Assembly: GCF_008253865.1 (NCBI RefSeq)
Contig: NZ_CP042331.1
Location: 1,054,001 to 1,118,000 of the forward strand
DNA from: Bosea sp. F3-2
Lineage (GTDB): Bacteria > Pseudomonadota > Alphaproteobacteria > Rhizobiales > Beijerinckiaceae
Reading direction: 5' to 3'
DNA: 64,000 nucleotides
Positions 15,663-23,611 of the stretch are shown in pieces. The position numbers and the translations under genes were made by a program. Numbering within the stretch: position 1 is the stretch's first letter; each line of letters starts with the position of its first letter. The notes under the pieces were generated by a model, which saw only the letters and a program-made list of their open reading frames with translations, had not been told where the DNA came from and ran no database searches.

Positions 15663-15782
15663 TATTGCGGAAACAACCGCTGAAGAAAGCGCTGGGGACG
15701 GCGTGCAATCTCAGTGAGGTAGCGTGCCGTTTGAGGGAAACTATGCCCCGCACCAGAGTAGGCGCTCCGGAAGTTTGGTCAG

Positions 15783-15863
15783 TGTGAGTGGAACCATAGT
15801 TTGCCTTATTGACGCATCAGCTCCACGGAATTGACGCATCAGCCTGCCGCACCTCGCGGCAGG
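15783..15863 (+). repeat. IS-end-like repeat, copy 1
   Basis: It starts with TGTGAGTGGAACCATAG (15783-15799), then 10 variable bases, TGACGCATCAG (15810-15820), 11 variable bases, a second TGACGCATCAG (15832-15842), and CCTGCCGCACC. The two 11-mers are 22 bases apart, two helical turns, as expected for tandem protein-binding sites. The same layout recurs in the same orientation at 20003. A TG terminus with tandem internal sites recalls IS21-type ends, but no transposase lies nearby. Confidence 0.7.
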
Positions 15864-15864
15864 C
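15842..15864 (+). terminator. Terminator-like hairpin in repeat copy 1
   Basis: A perfect 9-bp stem GCCTGCCGC/GCGGCAGGC with loop ACCTC, followed by TTTCATTTT. It has the form of a rho-independent terminator for plus-strand transcription. The stem is partly degraded in repeat copy 2. Confidence 0.55.
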
Positions 15865-16025
15865 TTTCATTTTGGCAGAGACGACTGGTCGGCGATCGTG
15901 CGGCCGTACTCTAGCGATAGCGGCGTTGATTGAAGCAGGAGCGCCTCTCCTCCCGGGGATGGGCGCCCTTCACGAGCAGTCAGGCGAACCGTCCCAGGGA
16001 CACCAGACACCTTCAGGCGAAGGCG

Positions 16026-17000
16026 TCAGACCTTCGCAGGGCTATCCGCGCGGTGAAGCGGTTCGAAGCCATCATGGCTTCGGCCAGGCAAAGCCGAGGC
16101 TCGCGTCCGGCGCCTATGCCGGAGAGCGTCGACGATGACCTTGAGGGCCGGGAGGTTCTGCCGTCGGCTCGGATAGTAGAGGAAATAACCGTCGAAGAAC
16201 GGAGACCAGTCGTCCATCACCCGAACCAATTCCCCCGATGCGACCTGACGCTCCACGATATCGTTCGGGACGTAGGCGATGCCGTAGCCGTTCACCGCCG
16301 CATCGATCATGGCGTAGGAGTTGTTGAAGGTGAGCTGGCCGCTCACCCGGACACGCAATTCCTTTCCATCCTTTTCGAACTCCCAAGCATAGAGTCCGCC
16401 GGCCGTCTCGTGGCGCATGTTGATGCAGACGTGTCGAATCAGATCCTTCGGATGCACCGGCACGCCATGCGCCTTCAGATATCCAGGCGATGCCACGGCA
16501 ACCAGCCGCCAATCCGGGCCGATCCGCACGGCGATCATGTCCTTCTCGACGCTCTCCCCCAGCCGGACACCGGCATCGAAGCCCTCCTCGATGATGTTGC
16601 GGAAGGTGCTGTCGAGGATCAGTTCGACATGGATGTCGGGATAGTCCCGCAGGATCGGCTTCAGCTTCGGCCACACGACGCTTTCGAGCGCATGGTCCGA
16701 TAGCGTCAGCCTGATCGAGCCCGACGGCTTGTCGCGCAGCGCCGTCAGCGCCGCGATCTCGTCCTCGATCTCCGCGATCCGCGGGGAGATGGTCTGGAGC
16801 AGGCGCTCGCCTGCGGTTGTGGTCGCGACATTGCGCGTGGTCCGGGTCAGAAGACGAACGCCCATGCGATCCTCGAGCTGCTTGATCGCGTAGCTGAGGG
16901 TCGATTGCGCGACGCCGATCTTTGCCGCCGCCCGGGTGAAACTGTGCTCCTCGGCGACGAGCTGGAACCACCTGAGCTGGTTGAGATCGGTTTTGTCCAT
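16026..17000 (-). CDS. LysR-family transcriptional regulator
   Basis: A 324-residue regulator. The N-terminal winged helix (QLRWFQLVAEEHSFTRAAAK, then AQSTLSYAIKQLEDRMGVRL) is followed by a periplasmic-binding-protein-like effector domain with the CrgA/AaeR-type segments GLYAWEFEKDGKELRVRVSG and DGYFLYYPSRRQNLPALKV. The start at 17000 is MDKTDLNQL. It is divergent from the MFS transporter, whose expression it probably controls. The effector is unknown. Its last residues resemble scraps near 26.8 kb, hinting at a duplicated LysR/MFS unit. Confidence 0.93.
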   Translation of the reverse strand: MDKTDLNQLRWFQLVAEEHSFTRAAAKIGVAQSTLSYAIKQLEDRMGVRLLTRTTRNVATTTAGERLLQTISPRIAEIEDEIAALTALRDKPSGSIRLTLSDHALESVVWPKLKPILRDYPDIHVELILDSTFRNIIEEGFDAGVRLGESVEKDMIAVRIGPDWRLVAVASPGYLKAHGVPVHPKDLIRHVCINMRHETAGGLYAWEFEKDGKELRVRVSGQLTFNNSYAMIDAAVNGYGIAYVPNDIVERQVASGELVRVMDDWSPFFDGYFLYYPSRRQNLPALKVIVDALRHRRRTRASALPGRSHDGFEPLHRADSPAKV

Positions 17001-17131
17001 GAGATCCCTCAATTCGCACGGCAGTAGATTAATCGATCGGGTCGATCAGTTCATCCTAATTCAGGCGGGTAATCGTTTTGCCGCGAGATGGCTAGTTTGC
17101 ACTGCAACACCGGATGCAGGAGCGAACACCC

Positions 17132-18319
17132 ATGGCGGTTGCCGCCGTATCGAATGAAGCAAGCAAGCCGACCGCCGCCTGGGGCGCCGTCATGTCGATG
17201 GCGCTTTGCGTGGCGATGCTGATCGCTTCCGAATTCATGCCGGTCAGCCTGCTGACGCCGATGGCGGAAGGGCTACGGGCCACCGAGGGACAGACCGGAC
17301 AGGCGATCTCGATCAGCGGTCTCTTCGCGGTGGCGTCGAGCATGGTCATCACCACCGTCGCCGGGACGTTGAACCGCAAATGGGTCCTGGTTGCGATGAC
17401 GGCGTTTATGCTGGTCTCGCTGGTGCTGGTCGCGGCCGCTCCGAATTTCACGGTGCTGATGCTCGGCCGCGCCCTGCTCGGCATCTGCATCGGCGGTTTC
17501 TGGGCGCTTGCGACCGCCGTCATCATGCGGCTGGTCCCCGAGAGCGAGGTGCCCCGCGCGCTGGCCCTGATGTATGGCGGCCAGGCGATCGCGGCGGCCT
17601 TCGCCGCGCCGATCGGCAGCTATCTGGGCGGCCTGTTCGGCTGGCGCGCAGTGTTCTGGGCGCTGACGCCGATCGTCGCCGTCAACCTCCTCTGGCATGT
17701 GACCGCCCTGCCATCGCTCCCGGCACGCCAGCGGCAGGATTTTCGGACGATGTTCGGCCTGCTGAAGCGCCCGTACTTCCTGCGCGGCCTGATCGCCTCG
17801 ATGCTGTCCTGGGGCTCGGCCTTCACGATGTTCACCTATCTGCGCCCGTTCATGGAGCAGGTGACGAGAGCGGATGTGACGACGCTGTCGATCCTGCTGC
17901 TGGTGCTCGGCTGCGCGGGCTTCGTCGGAACCTGGGCCTCTGGCCGCTTCGTGAGCGGCAGCGTCGCGCCTCTTCTCAAGTTCCCCGCGCTGCTGATGGG
18001 CGGCTGCACGCTCGGCCTCTTGCTGCTTGGCGGTTCGGTCGTCGCGGCGGGACTTTTCCTGGCGCTCTGGGGCGCGATGAACACCGCCATGTCGGTGATC
18101 TGGATGACCTGGATGTCGCAGAACGCGGACGATGCGCCGGAGGCCGGTGGCAGCCTGATGGTCGCCGCGATCCAGGCCTCGATCCTGCTCGGCGCGGTGG
18201 TCGGCGGGCTGTTGCTCGATGCCCTGTCCATCTTCGCGACCTTCACGGGAAGCGTGGTCCTGGCCGCCATCGGCATCGCGGTGATCGGCAACGGGCAACG
18301 CCTCCTGAAGCCCGAATAA
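17132..18319 (+). CDS. MFS transporter (AraJ/NepI-like exporter)
   Basis: A 395-residue inner-membrane transporter with 12 predicted helices. It shows the DHA1-type signature around GRALLGICIGGFWALATAVI and the mid-protein GSYLGGLFGWRAVFWAL. The second half contains QNADDAPEAGGSLMVAAIQA, similar to purine-ribonucleoside/arabinose efflux proteins. The ATG at 17132 has CAGGAGC upstream; the ATG at 17114 lies on that ribosome site. It is divergent from its likely LysR regulator and followed after 23 bases by a Tat-exported hydrolase, probably in one operon. The substrate is not readable. Confidence 0.92.
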   Translation: MAVAAVSNEASKPTAAWGAVMSMALCVAMLIASEFMPVSLLTPMAEGLRATEGQTGQAISISGLFAVASSMVITTVAGTLNRKWVLVAMTAFMLVSLVLVAAAPNFTVLMLGRALLGICIGGFWALATAVIMRLVPESEVPRALALMYGGQAIAAAFAAPIGSYLGGLFGWRAVFWALTPIVAVNLLWHVTALPSLPARQRQDFRTMFGLLKRPYFLRGLIASMLSWGSAFTMFTYLRPFMEQVTRADVTTLSILLLVLGCAGFVGTWASGRFVSGSVAPLLKFPALLMGGCTLGLLLLGGSVVAAGLFLALWGAMNTAMSVIWMTWMSQNADDAPEAGGSLMVAAIQASILLGAVVGGLLLDALSIFATFTGSVVLAAIGIAVIGNGQRLLKPE

Positions 18320-18342
18320 TCACAGAGAATAGGGAGATCACG

Positions 18343-19434
18343 ATGGATTCCACCAAGACAACCACCGCGCCGGCCACAGACATCGGCCGTCGCGATTTGA
18401 TGAAACTGACCGGCGCCGGCGTGGCGACGCTGGCCGCCGCATCGCTCTTCAAGATTTCCAACGCAAAGGCTCAGAGCATGTCAACGGACTGGGACAAGAC
18501 TTTCCCGAAGAGCGGGAAGGTCGACCACCAGAAGATCATCTTCAGGAACCGCTACGGCATCACCCTGGCGGGCGATCTCTACCTGCCCAAGGACCGGGCC
18601 GATCGGCGGCTGGCGGCGCTGGCCGTCGGCGGTCCGTTCGGCGCGGTGAAGGAGCAGTCGTCGGGCCTCTACGCCCAGACGATGGCGGAGCGCGGCTTCG
18701 TGACGCTGGCCTTCGATGCGTCCTTCACCGGCGAAAGCGGCGGAGAGCCCCGTAACGTCGCCTCGCCGGACATCAATACCGAGGATTTCAGTGCGGCGGT
18801 CGACTATCTCGGCCTGCATCCGTCCGTCGATCGCGAGCGGATTGGCGTCATCGGCATTTGCGGTTGGGGCGGCATGGCCTTGAATGCCGTCGCCGTGGAC
18901 AAACGGGTCAAGGCCGTCGTCGCCAGCACCATGTATGACATGACCCGCGTTATGTCGAAGGGCTACAACGACAGCGTGACGCCCGAACAGCGCACGCAGA
19001 CGCTGGAACAACTGAGCCGGCAGCGCTGGGAAGACGCGGCGAACGGAACCCCGGCCTACCAGCCGCCGTACAACGACCTGAAAGGCGGCGAGGCGCAGTT
19101 CCTGGTCGACTACCACGACTATTACCGGACACCGCGCGGCTACCATGCGCGCGCGGTCAACTCGGGCAACTCCTGGACCCGGACCACGCCGCTCTCATTC
19201 ATGAACATGCCGCTCCTGACCTACATCAAGGAGATTTCGCCGCGCCCGGTCCTGCTGATCCACGGCGAAAAGGCCCACTCACGCTACTTCAGCGAAACCG
19301 CTTACGCGGCCGCCGCCGAGCCGAAGGAGCTCATGATCATCCCGGGCGCCAGCCATGTCGACCTCTACGACAAGCTGGACGTGATCCCGTTCGACAAATT
19401 GGCCAGCTTCTTCAACCGGCATCTGGCCGCGTGA
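18343..19434 (+). CDS. Tat-exported alpha/beta hydrolase with Cys nucleophile
   Basis: A 363-residue dienelactone-hydrolase-like enzyme. The N-terminus has a twin-arginine signal, GRRDLMKLTGAGVATLAAAS, ending in NAKAQ, so it should act in the periplasm. The nucleophile elbow is GICGWGG, with Cys173 in place of the usual Ser, as in dienelactone hydrolase. The general-base His lies in GASHVDLYD near the C-terminus. An RBS AGGGAG precedes the ATG at 18343. It follows the MFS gene closely, so transport and hydrolysis may concern the same compound. Ester or lactone substrates are possible; none can be assigned. Confidence 0.87.
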   Translation: MDSTKTTTAPATDIGRRDLMKLTGAGVATLAAASLFKISNAKAQSMSTDWDKTFPKSGKVDHQKIIFRNRYGITLAGDLYLPKDRADRRLAALAVGGPFGAVKEQSSGLYAQTMAERGFVTLAFDASFTGESGGEPRNVASPDINTEDFSAAVDYLGLHPSVDRERIGVIGICGWGGMALNAVAVDKRVKAVVASTMYDMTRVMSKGYNDSVTPEQRTQTLEQLSRQRWEDAANGTPAYQPPYNDLKGGEAQFLVDYHDYYRTPRGYHARAVNSGNSWTRTTPLSFMNMPLLTYIKEISPRPVLLIHGEKAHSRYFSETAYAAAAEPKELMIIPGASHVDLYDKLDVIPFDKLASFFNRHLAA

Positions 19435-19489
19435 CGAAAGTCTGGATCGGGGGAAGCGTCACGCGCTTCCCTCCGACGGGGGGCATTGA

Positions 19490-19963
19490 ATGAAACTCGG
19501 GCACAAGGCGTCGTCTCGCCGGACCATGCTGGCAGGCATTGCAGCCAGCCTCGCCGTTGGTTTGGCTGCCCGGGCGCAGACCAGTGCGCCATCGGATCGG
19601 AAAGGGGTCGCCATGCGCCTTCGACTTGCCTTCGCGGACCAGGAGTTCACGGCGACGCTGGAGGACAATCCCTCGGCCCGGGATCTGCTCTCCACGGTGC
19701 CGCTCGACCTGACGATTGACGACTACGCGACCAACGAGAAAATCGCCTATCTGCCGCGCAAGCTGACCGAGGAAGGCAGCGGAGCCTTCGGCAACGAACG
19801 GCCGGGTGACCTCTGCTACTATGCCCCCTGGGGCAATCTCGCCTTGTTCTACGCGGGCTATCGCTGGTCGCGGGGCTTGATCCGCCTTGGACGTCTCGAC
19901 GGCGGCTTCGAGCCCTTGCTGGTAGGCGGGAAGTTTCCGCTCCGGATTGAGCGCTTGTCCTGA
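19490..19963 (+). CDS. Exported cyclophilin-like fold protein
   Basis: A 157-residue protein. A twin-arginine-like signal, SSRRTMLAGIAASLAVGLAA, leads into a small beta-barrel domain resembling the cyclophilin-like (TM1367-type) family: MRLRLAFADQEFTATLEDNP, RDLLSTVPLDLTIDDYATNE, GDLCYYAPWGNLALFYAGY. Members of this family lack proven isomerase activity and are often found beside LysR-controlled oxidoreductases and hydrolases. It lies 55 bases after the hydrolase and likely closes the operon. The repeat copy 2 begins 39 bases downstream. Confidence 0.83.
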   Translation: MKLGHKASSRRTMLAGIAASLAVGLAARAQTSAPSDRKGVAMRLRLAFADQEFTATLEDNPSARDLLSTVPLDLTIDDYATNEKIAYLPRKLTEEGSGAFGNERPGDLCYYAPWGNLALFYAGYRWSRGLIRLGRLDGGFEPLLVGGKFPLRIERLS

Positions 19964-20002
19964 ATCTATGGGGCCGCCTGATAGAGTTCCGCCGCGAACT
20001 CC

Positions 20003-20082
20003 TGTGAGTGGAACCATAGCTAACCGTTCTGACGCATCAGATCGGCGCAAGTGACGCATCAGCCTGCCGCACCCGGGGCAGG
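20003..20082 (+). repeat. IS-end-like repeat, copy 2
   Basis: The same architecture and orientation as copy 1: TGTGAGTGGAACCATAG (20003-20019), 10 variable bases, TGACGCATCAG (20030-20040), 11 variable bases, TGACGCATCAG (20052-20062), then CCTGCCGCACC. Conserved blocks are identical while the spacers differ in sequence but not in length. Together the two copies bracket 4.1 kb carrying the LysR/MFS/hydrolase/cyclophilin-like genes. Confidence 0.7.
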
Positions 20083-20412
20083 TTGATTTACGGCCCACAG
20101 GAGATGGCCATTGCAGTCGGCGTGAGGCCCCGTGAGCAACGACACGCGGAGATGCCAGAGTTCCCAGGTTCTGAGGACGATCAAGATCTGAACATGATGC
20201 CAACCTGATGGCCCAAGGTCTTGGTAGCGGGATCGCGCTCGGCATCCATAAGCTCTCGATTGACGACGGGCTCTGGAGGGAATTCGCACCTTCCGAGGGG
20301 ATGAGGTCGATCATGCGGATGTGATGTCAATCCCGTTCGGACGATACTAAGCCCGATTGTCGGCTAGCGGTGAGCTTGTCCTGATCTTGCCGATTGGGTC
20401 TTAGACAGGTCC
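20083..20412. other. Intergenic stretch with no recognised gene
   Basis: Only short unsupported frames occur between repeat copy 2 and the TetR gene. No insertion-sequence gene or RNA structure was recognised. Confidence 0.5.
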
Positions 20413-20976
20413 CTACCTCGTAGACGCGTGTTCGATCCCGTCTTCGATCCAAGCTCGCGTCTGTTCCAGGATTTCATCCGAAAAGGCCGGATCGTCGGTC
20501 GCTCGGGCGAGGATCATTGCTCCCACCATTGCGGCCCAGGTTCCGATCGCCACGCGGCGTCTGTCTGCCGCATTCACTTCCGGGAGCGCCTCGCTGATGC
20601 GGTCGATCTGCGATCGAAGCCCGCTCGTCATCGCCCCCTTGGCCTCTGCACTCTGATGGCGGATGTCAGAGGCCAGACCAGCGGTCGGGCAGCCGTCGGC
20701 AGCATTGTCACGATGTGCGGGCGAAAGATAAGCGTCGAGATAGCCGCGAATACCTCTCCCGTCGCCTCCGCCCCCGGATAGAACATGGGCGACAGTTTCC
20801 GCGACAAGGTCGTCCTTCGAGCTGAAATGGCCGTAGAATCCGCCATGCGTGAAGCCTGCGGCCTTCATCACTTCCGCTACGCCGACGGTGTCGAATCCCT
20901 TCTCGCGGAATAGCCGGCTGGCCGCGTCCAGTATCCGGCGACGATTCTCCGCCATCTGCTCCCGACTCACTCTCAT
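20413..20976 (-). CDS. TetR-family repressor (NemR/AcrR-like)
   Basis: A 187-residue repressor. The N-terminal helix-turn-helix is ENRRRILDAASRLFREKGFD followed by AEVMKAAGFTHGGFYGHFSS. The ligand domain includes the conserved DGCPTAGLASDI, with a Cys at the position typical of this subgroup. Such a Cys could sense electrophiles, as proposed for NemR, although the NemR Cys/Lys pair was not aligned. It is divergent from the SDR/old-yellow-enzyme operon, and two ATGATG-type palindromes lie between, probably its operators. Confidence 0.92.
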   Translation of the reverse strand: MRVSREQMAENRRRILDAASRLFREKGFDTVGVAEVMKAAGFTHGGFYGHFSSKDDLVAETVAHVLSGGGGDGRGIRGYLDAYLSPAHRDNAADGCPTAGLASDIRHQSAEAKGAMTSGLRSQIDRISEALPEVNAADRRRVAIGTWAAMVGAMILARATDDPAFSDEILEQTRAWIEDGIEHASTR

Positions 20977-21000
20977 TCCAAAAATTCTCCGCCGACGTCG

Positions 21001-21054
21001 TTGACATATACATGATGGCCATCATATTTAACAGCAATCATGATGACCATCATG
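21001..21054. promoter_or_regulatory. Promoter and paired operator palindromes for TetR/SDR
   Basis: A TTGACA at 21001-21006 with an AT-rich -10-like ATATTT about 17 bases on forms a plus-strand promoter. Overlapping it is the perfect palindrome ATGATGGCCATCAT (21012-21025). A second near-palindrome, CATGATGACCATCATG, lies at 21039-21054. The shared ATGATG/CATCAT arms, centred 28 bases apart, are typical of TetR operators. Confidence 0.7.
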
Positions 21055-21087
21055 AATATAAGGTTCGCGAGAGCGGAGAGCAATCCC

Positions 21088-21876
21088 ATGACAGCCATTC
21101 CCTCAGTTCTGATCACCGGAGCATCCTCCGGGATCGGCGCCACCTATGCCGAGCGCTTCGCACGTCGCGGCCACGACCTCGTTCTGGTCGCCCGCGATCG
21201 AGCCCGGATGGAGGCGTCGGCGGCGCGTTTGCGCCGGGAGACAGGCGTGGCCATCGACATCATCCAGGCCGACCTCACGCAGGTTGGCGAGCTTGCGGCG
21301 GTCGAGGCCCGGCTGCGCGACGACATGCGCATCGGAATCCTCGTCAACAACGCCGGAGCAAGCGTCGGCGGAAGCTTCCTTGAACAGGCGACCGACGACG
21401 TCGCGCGCATCGTCGCGCTCAACACGACAGCGCTTCTCAGGCTCGCGAGCGCCATCGCTCCGCGTCTCGCGCAGGCCGGCGACGGGGCGATCATCAACAT
21501 CGGCTCCGTGGTCGGGTTGGCGCCCGAGTTCGGCATGACCGTCTACGGTGCGACCAAAGCGTTCGTACTGTTTCTCTCGCAGGGACTCAGCCTCGAGCTC
21601 GCCCCCACGGGTGTCTACGTCCAGGCCGTGCTTCCCGCCGCAACCCGGACAGAGATCTGGGAGCGCGCCGGCACCGATATCAATACGCTGTCCGGAGTCA
21701 TGGAGGTGGGCGAGTTGGTGGATGCGGCCCTCGTCGGCTTCGACCGCCGCGAGCCGGTGACCATTCCGCCGCTGCCCGACGTCGGGCAGTGGGACGCGTT
21801 GCAGGCGGTGCGTCAGGCCATGCTTCCGAACTTTCGGCAGGAGCACGCGGCCGAGCGGTACCGGACAGCCGCCTGA
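21088..21876 (+). CDS. SDR-family NAD(P)-dependent oxidoreductase
   Basis: A 262-residue short-chain dehydrogenase. The cofactor motif is LITGASSGIGATYAERFARR, followed by VNNAGAS, then the catalytic Ser in NIGSVVG and Tyr/Lys in YGATKAF. The Arg after the nucleotide loop (VARDRARM) favours NADPH. The ATG at 21088 has GGAG upstream and excludes a longer frame that would cover the operators. It is the first gene of a six-gene run with gaps of 58-124 bases. It likely reduces reactive carbonyls; the substrate is unknown. Confidence 0.92.
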   Translation: MTAIPSVLITGASSGIGATYAERFARRGHDLVLVARDRARMEASAARLRRETGVAIDIIQADLTQVGELAAVEARLRDDMRIGILVNNAGASVGGSFLEQATDDVARIVALNTTALLRLASAIAPRLAQAGDGAIINIGSVVGLAPEFGMTVYGATKAFVLFLSQGLSLELAPTGVYVQAVLPAATRTEIWERAGTDINTLSGVMEVGELVDAALVGFDRREPVTIPPLPDVGQWDALQAVRQAMLPNFRQEHAAERYRTAA

Positions 21877-21934
21877 GCCCCGCCGCGACAATTCCGATGA
21901 CCGCCTCCATCGAGGCGCGAACCACTGGTGACCT

Positions 21935-23029
21935 ATGAACGACCGTACCCTGTTCGAGCCCTATTCCCTCGGCCCGCTCACCCTCTCCAATCGCATTGTC
22001 ATGGCGCCTTTGACGCGCAATCGCGCCGGTACAGGTTTCGTACCGGGCGACCTCGCAGCGGAATATTACAGCCAGCGCGCCTCGGCCGGATTGCTGATCT
22101 CCGAAGCCGCCCAGATTTCGCGTCAGGGACAGGGCTATCAGGACACGCCCGGCATCTACACCCGGGCGCAGATCGATGGCTGGCGCCGGGCCACCGAGGC
22201 CGTGCACGCCAGGGGCGGCCGCATCTTCCTGCAACTCTGGCATGTCGGCCGCGTTTCGCATGTCGATTTGCAAGAGCACGGCACCGTGCCGGTTGCGCCC
22301 TCGGCGATCCGGGCGGCGACCAAGACGTTCGTGAACAACGGCTTCGCCGACGTATCGCAGCCGCGTGCGCTGGAGCTCGACGAGCTTCCCGGGATCGTCA
22401 TTGATTTCCGGCAGGCGGCAGCGAACGCCATGGCCGCCGGTTTCGACGGCGTCGAGATCCACGGCGCCAACGGCTACCTGCTCGACCAGTTCGCCAAGGA
22501 CGGCGCGAACACTCGTACGGATGCCTATGGCGGCTCCGTCGAGAACCGCGCCCGCCTGATGCTGGAGGTCACGGCCGCGGTGGCCGGCGAGATCGGAGCA
22601 GATCGTACCGGCATCCGGATATCGCCCGTCTCGCCCGCCAACGGCGTGTCGAGCAGCGCGCCCCAGGCGCAGTTCGACTATATCGTCGATCAACTGAATA
22701 CCTTGGGCATCGTCTATATCCATGTCGTCGAGGGGGCGACGGGTGGACCGCGCGATGTCGCGCCGTTCGACTTCGCGTCGCTGCGCCGACGTTTCAGCAA
22801 GACCTACATCGCCAACAACGGCTATGACCTCGAACTCGCGACGTCGCGGCTTGCCGAAGGCAAAGCCGATCTGTTCGCCTTCGGACGCCCGTTCATCGCC
22901 AATCCCGACCTTGTCGAACGGCTGAAGACGCGAGCGCCTCTGGCGAACTTCAACCCAGCGACGCTCTATGGCGGCGGTTCCGCAGGCTACACCGACTACC
23001 CCCCTTTCAGCGCTTCCAGCCATGCATGA
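21935..23029 (+). CDS. Old yellow enzyme family alkene reductase (NemA-like)
   Basis: A 364-residue FMN-dependent ene-reductase. The TIM barrel contains the FMN-site MAPLTRNRAG, LQLWHVGRVSH, the active-site GVEIHGANGYLLDQFAKDGA, NTRTDAYGGSVENRARLMLE, and the C-terminal phosphate-binding DLFAFGRPFIANPDL. These features match N-ethylmaleimide/xenobiotic reductases that reduce alpha,beta-unsaturated carbonyls and nitro-compounds using NADPH. It follows the SDR gene by 58 bases. A TetR-type repressor beside an OYE gene mirrors the nemR-nemA arrangement, so induction by electrophiles is plausible. Confidence 0.95.
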   Translation: MNDRTLFEPYSLGPLTLSNRIVMAPLTRNRAGTGFVPGDLAAEYYSQRASAGLLISEAAQISRQGQGYQDTPGIYTRAQIDGWRRATEAVHARGGRIFLQLWHVGRVSHVDLQEHGTVPVAPSAIRAATKTFVNNGFADVSQPRALELDELPGIVIDFRQAAANAMAAGFDGVEIHGANGYLLDQFAKDGANTRTDAYGGSVENRARLMLEVTAAVAGEIGADRTGIRISPVSPANGVSSSAPQAQFDYIVDQLNTLGIVYIHVVEGATGGPRDVAPFDFASLRRRFSKTYIANNGYDLELATSRLAEGKADLFAFGRPFIANPDLVERLKTRAPLANFNPATLYGGGSAGYTDYPPFSASSHA

Positions 23030-23097
23030 CCGATCGGTGGTGACATCCGCCCCAACACCGCTCGGCGACGAAAGCCCATAACCTGGGAACCATTGCA

Positions 23098-23550
23098 ATG
23101 CGCATCCTGAATCGATCCGCCTCCTTCGCGCTCGTCATGGCCGCGACGCTGACAGCCGCGGTCGCGTGGGCGGACAATGCCTCGCCCGTCGGCTTGTGGC
23201 GGAATATCGACGACGCCAGAGGCAAGCCCAGGGCACTGATCCGCATCACGGAAACCAACGGTGCGCTGCAAGGCAAGGTCGAGAAGGTCTTCCTCGCCCC
23301 GGGCGAAAGCCCGACCTGCGCGAAGTGCGAAGGCGCACTCAGGAATGCACCCGTCGTCGGCCTGGTCATCCTCTCCGGACTGAAGAAGGACGGCGGTGAC
23401 TATACCGGCGGCCAGATTCTCGATCCCGACTGCGGCAAGATCTACAGCAGCAAGATCTCCCTCACCGACGGCGGCAGGAAGCTCGACGTGCGCGGCTTCG
23501 TCGGTGTGTCGCTGCTGGGTCGCTCGCAGACCTGGGTCCGCCAGGAATAA
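23098..23550 (+). CDS. DUF2147 exported protein
   Basis: A 150-residue exported protein. A signal peptide, RILNRSASFALVMAATLTAA, ends near AWA. The mature part is of DUF2147 type: SPVGLWRNIDDARGKPRALI at the start and KLDVRGFVGVSLLGRSQTWV at the end. A CAKC motif (TCAKCEGALR) is conserved in the family and could form a disulfide. It probably folds as a lipocalin-like barrel, with unknown function. It sits inside the detoxification operon, 68 bases after the ene-reductase. Confidence 0.88.
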   Translation: MRILNRSASFALVMAATLTAAVAWADNASPVGLWRNIDDARGKPRALIRITETNGALQGKVEKVFLAPGESPTCAKCEGALRNAPVVGLVILSGLKKDGGDYTGGQILDPDCGKIYSSKISLTDGGRKLDVRGFVGVSLLGRSQTWVRQE

Positions 23551-23611
23551 GGCGCCGGAATCATCGGGAAGACCACCAGTCCAGAGTAAGCCACTCGGAA
23601 AAGAAAACATC

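Noticed and set aside
17206..18342. Extension of the hydrolase frame upstream through the MFS gene
   Set aside because: The extension is Arg/Gly/Asp-rich out-of-frame translation of the transporter. A Tat signal and RBS define the start at 18343.
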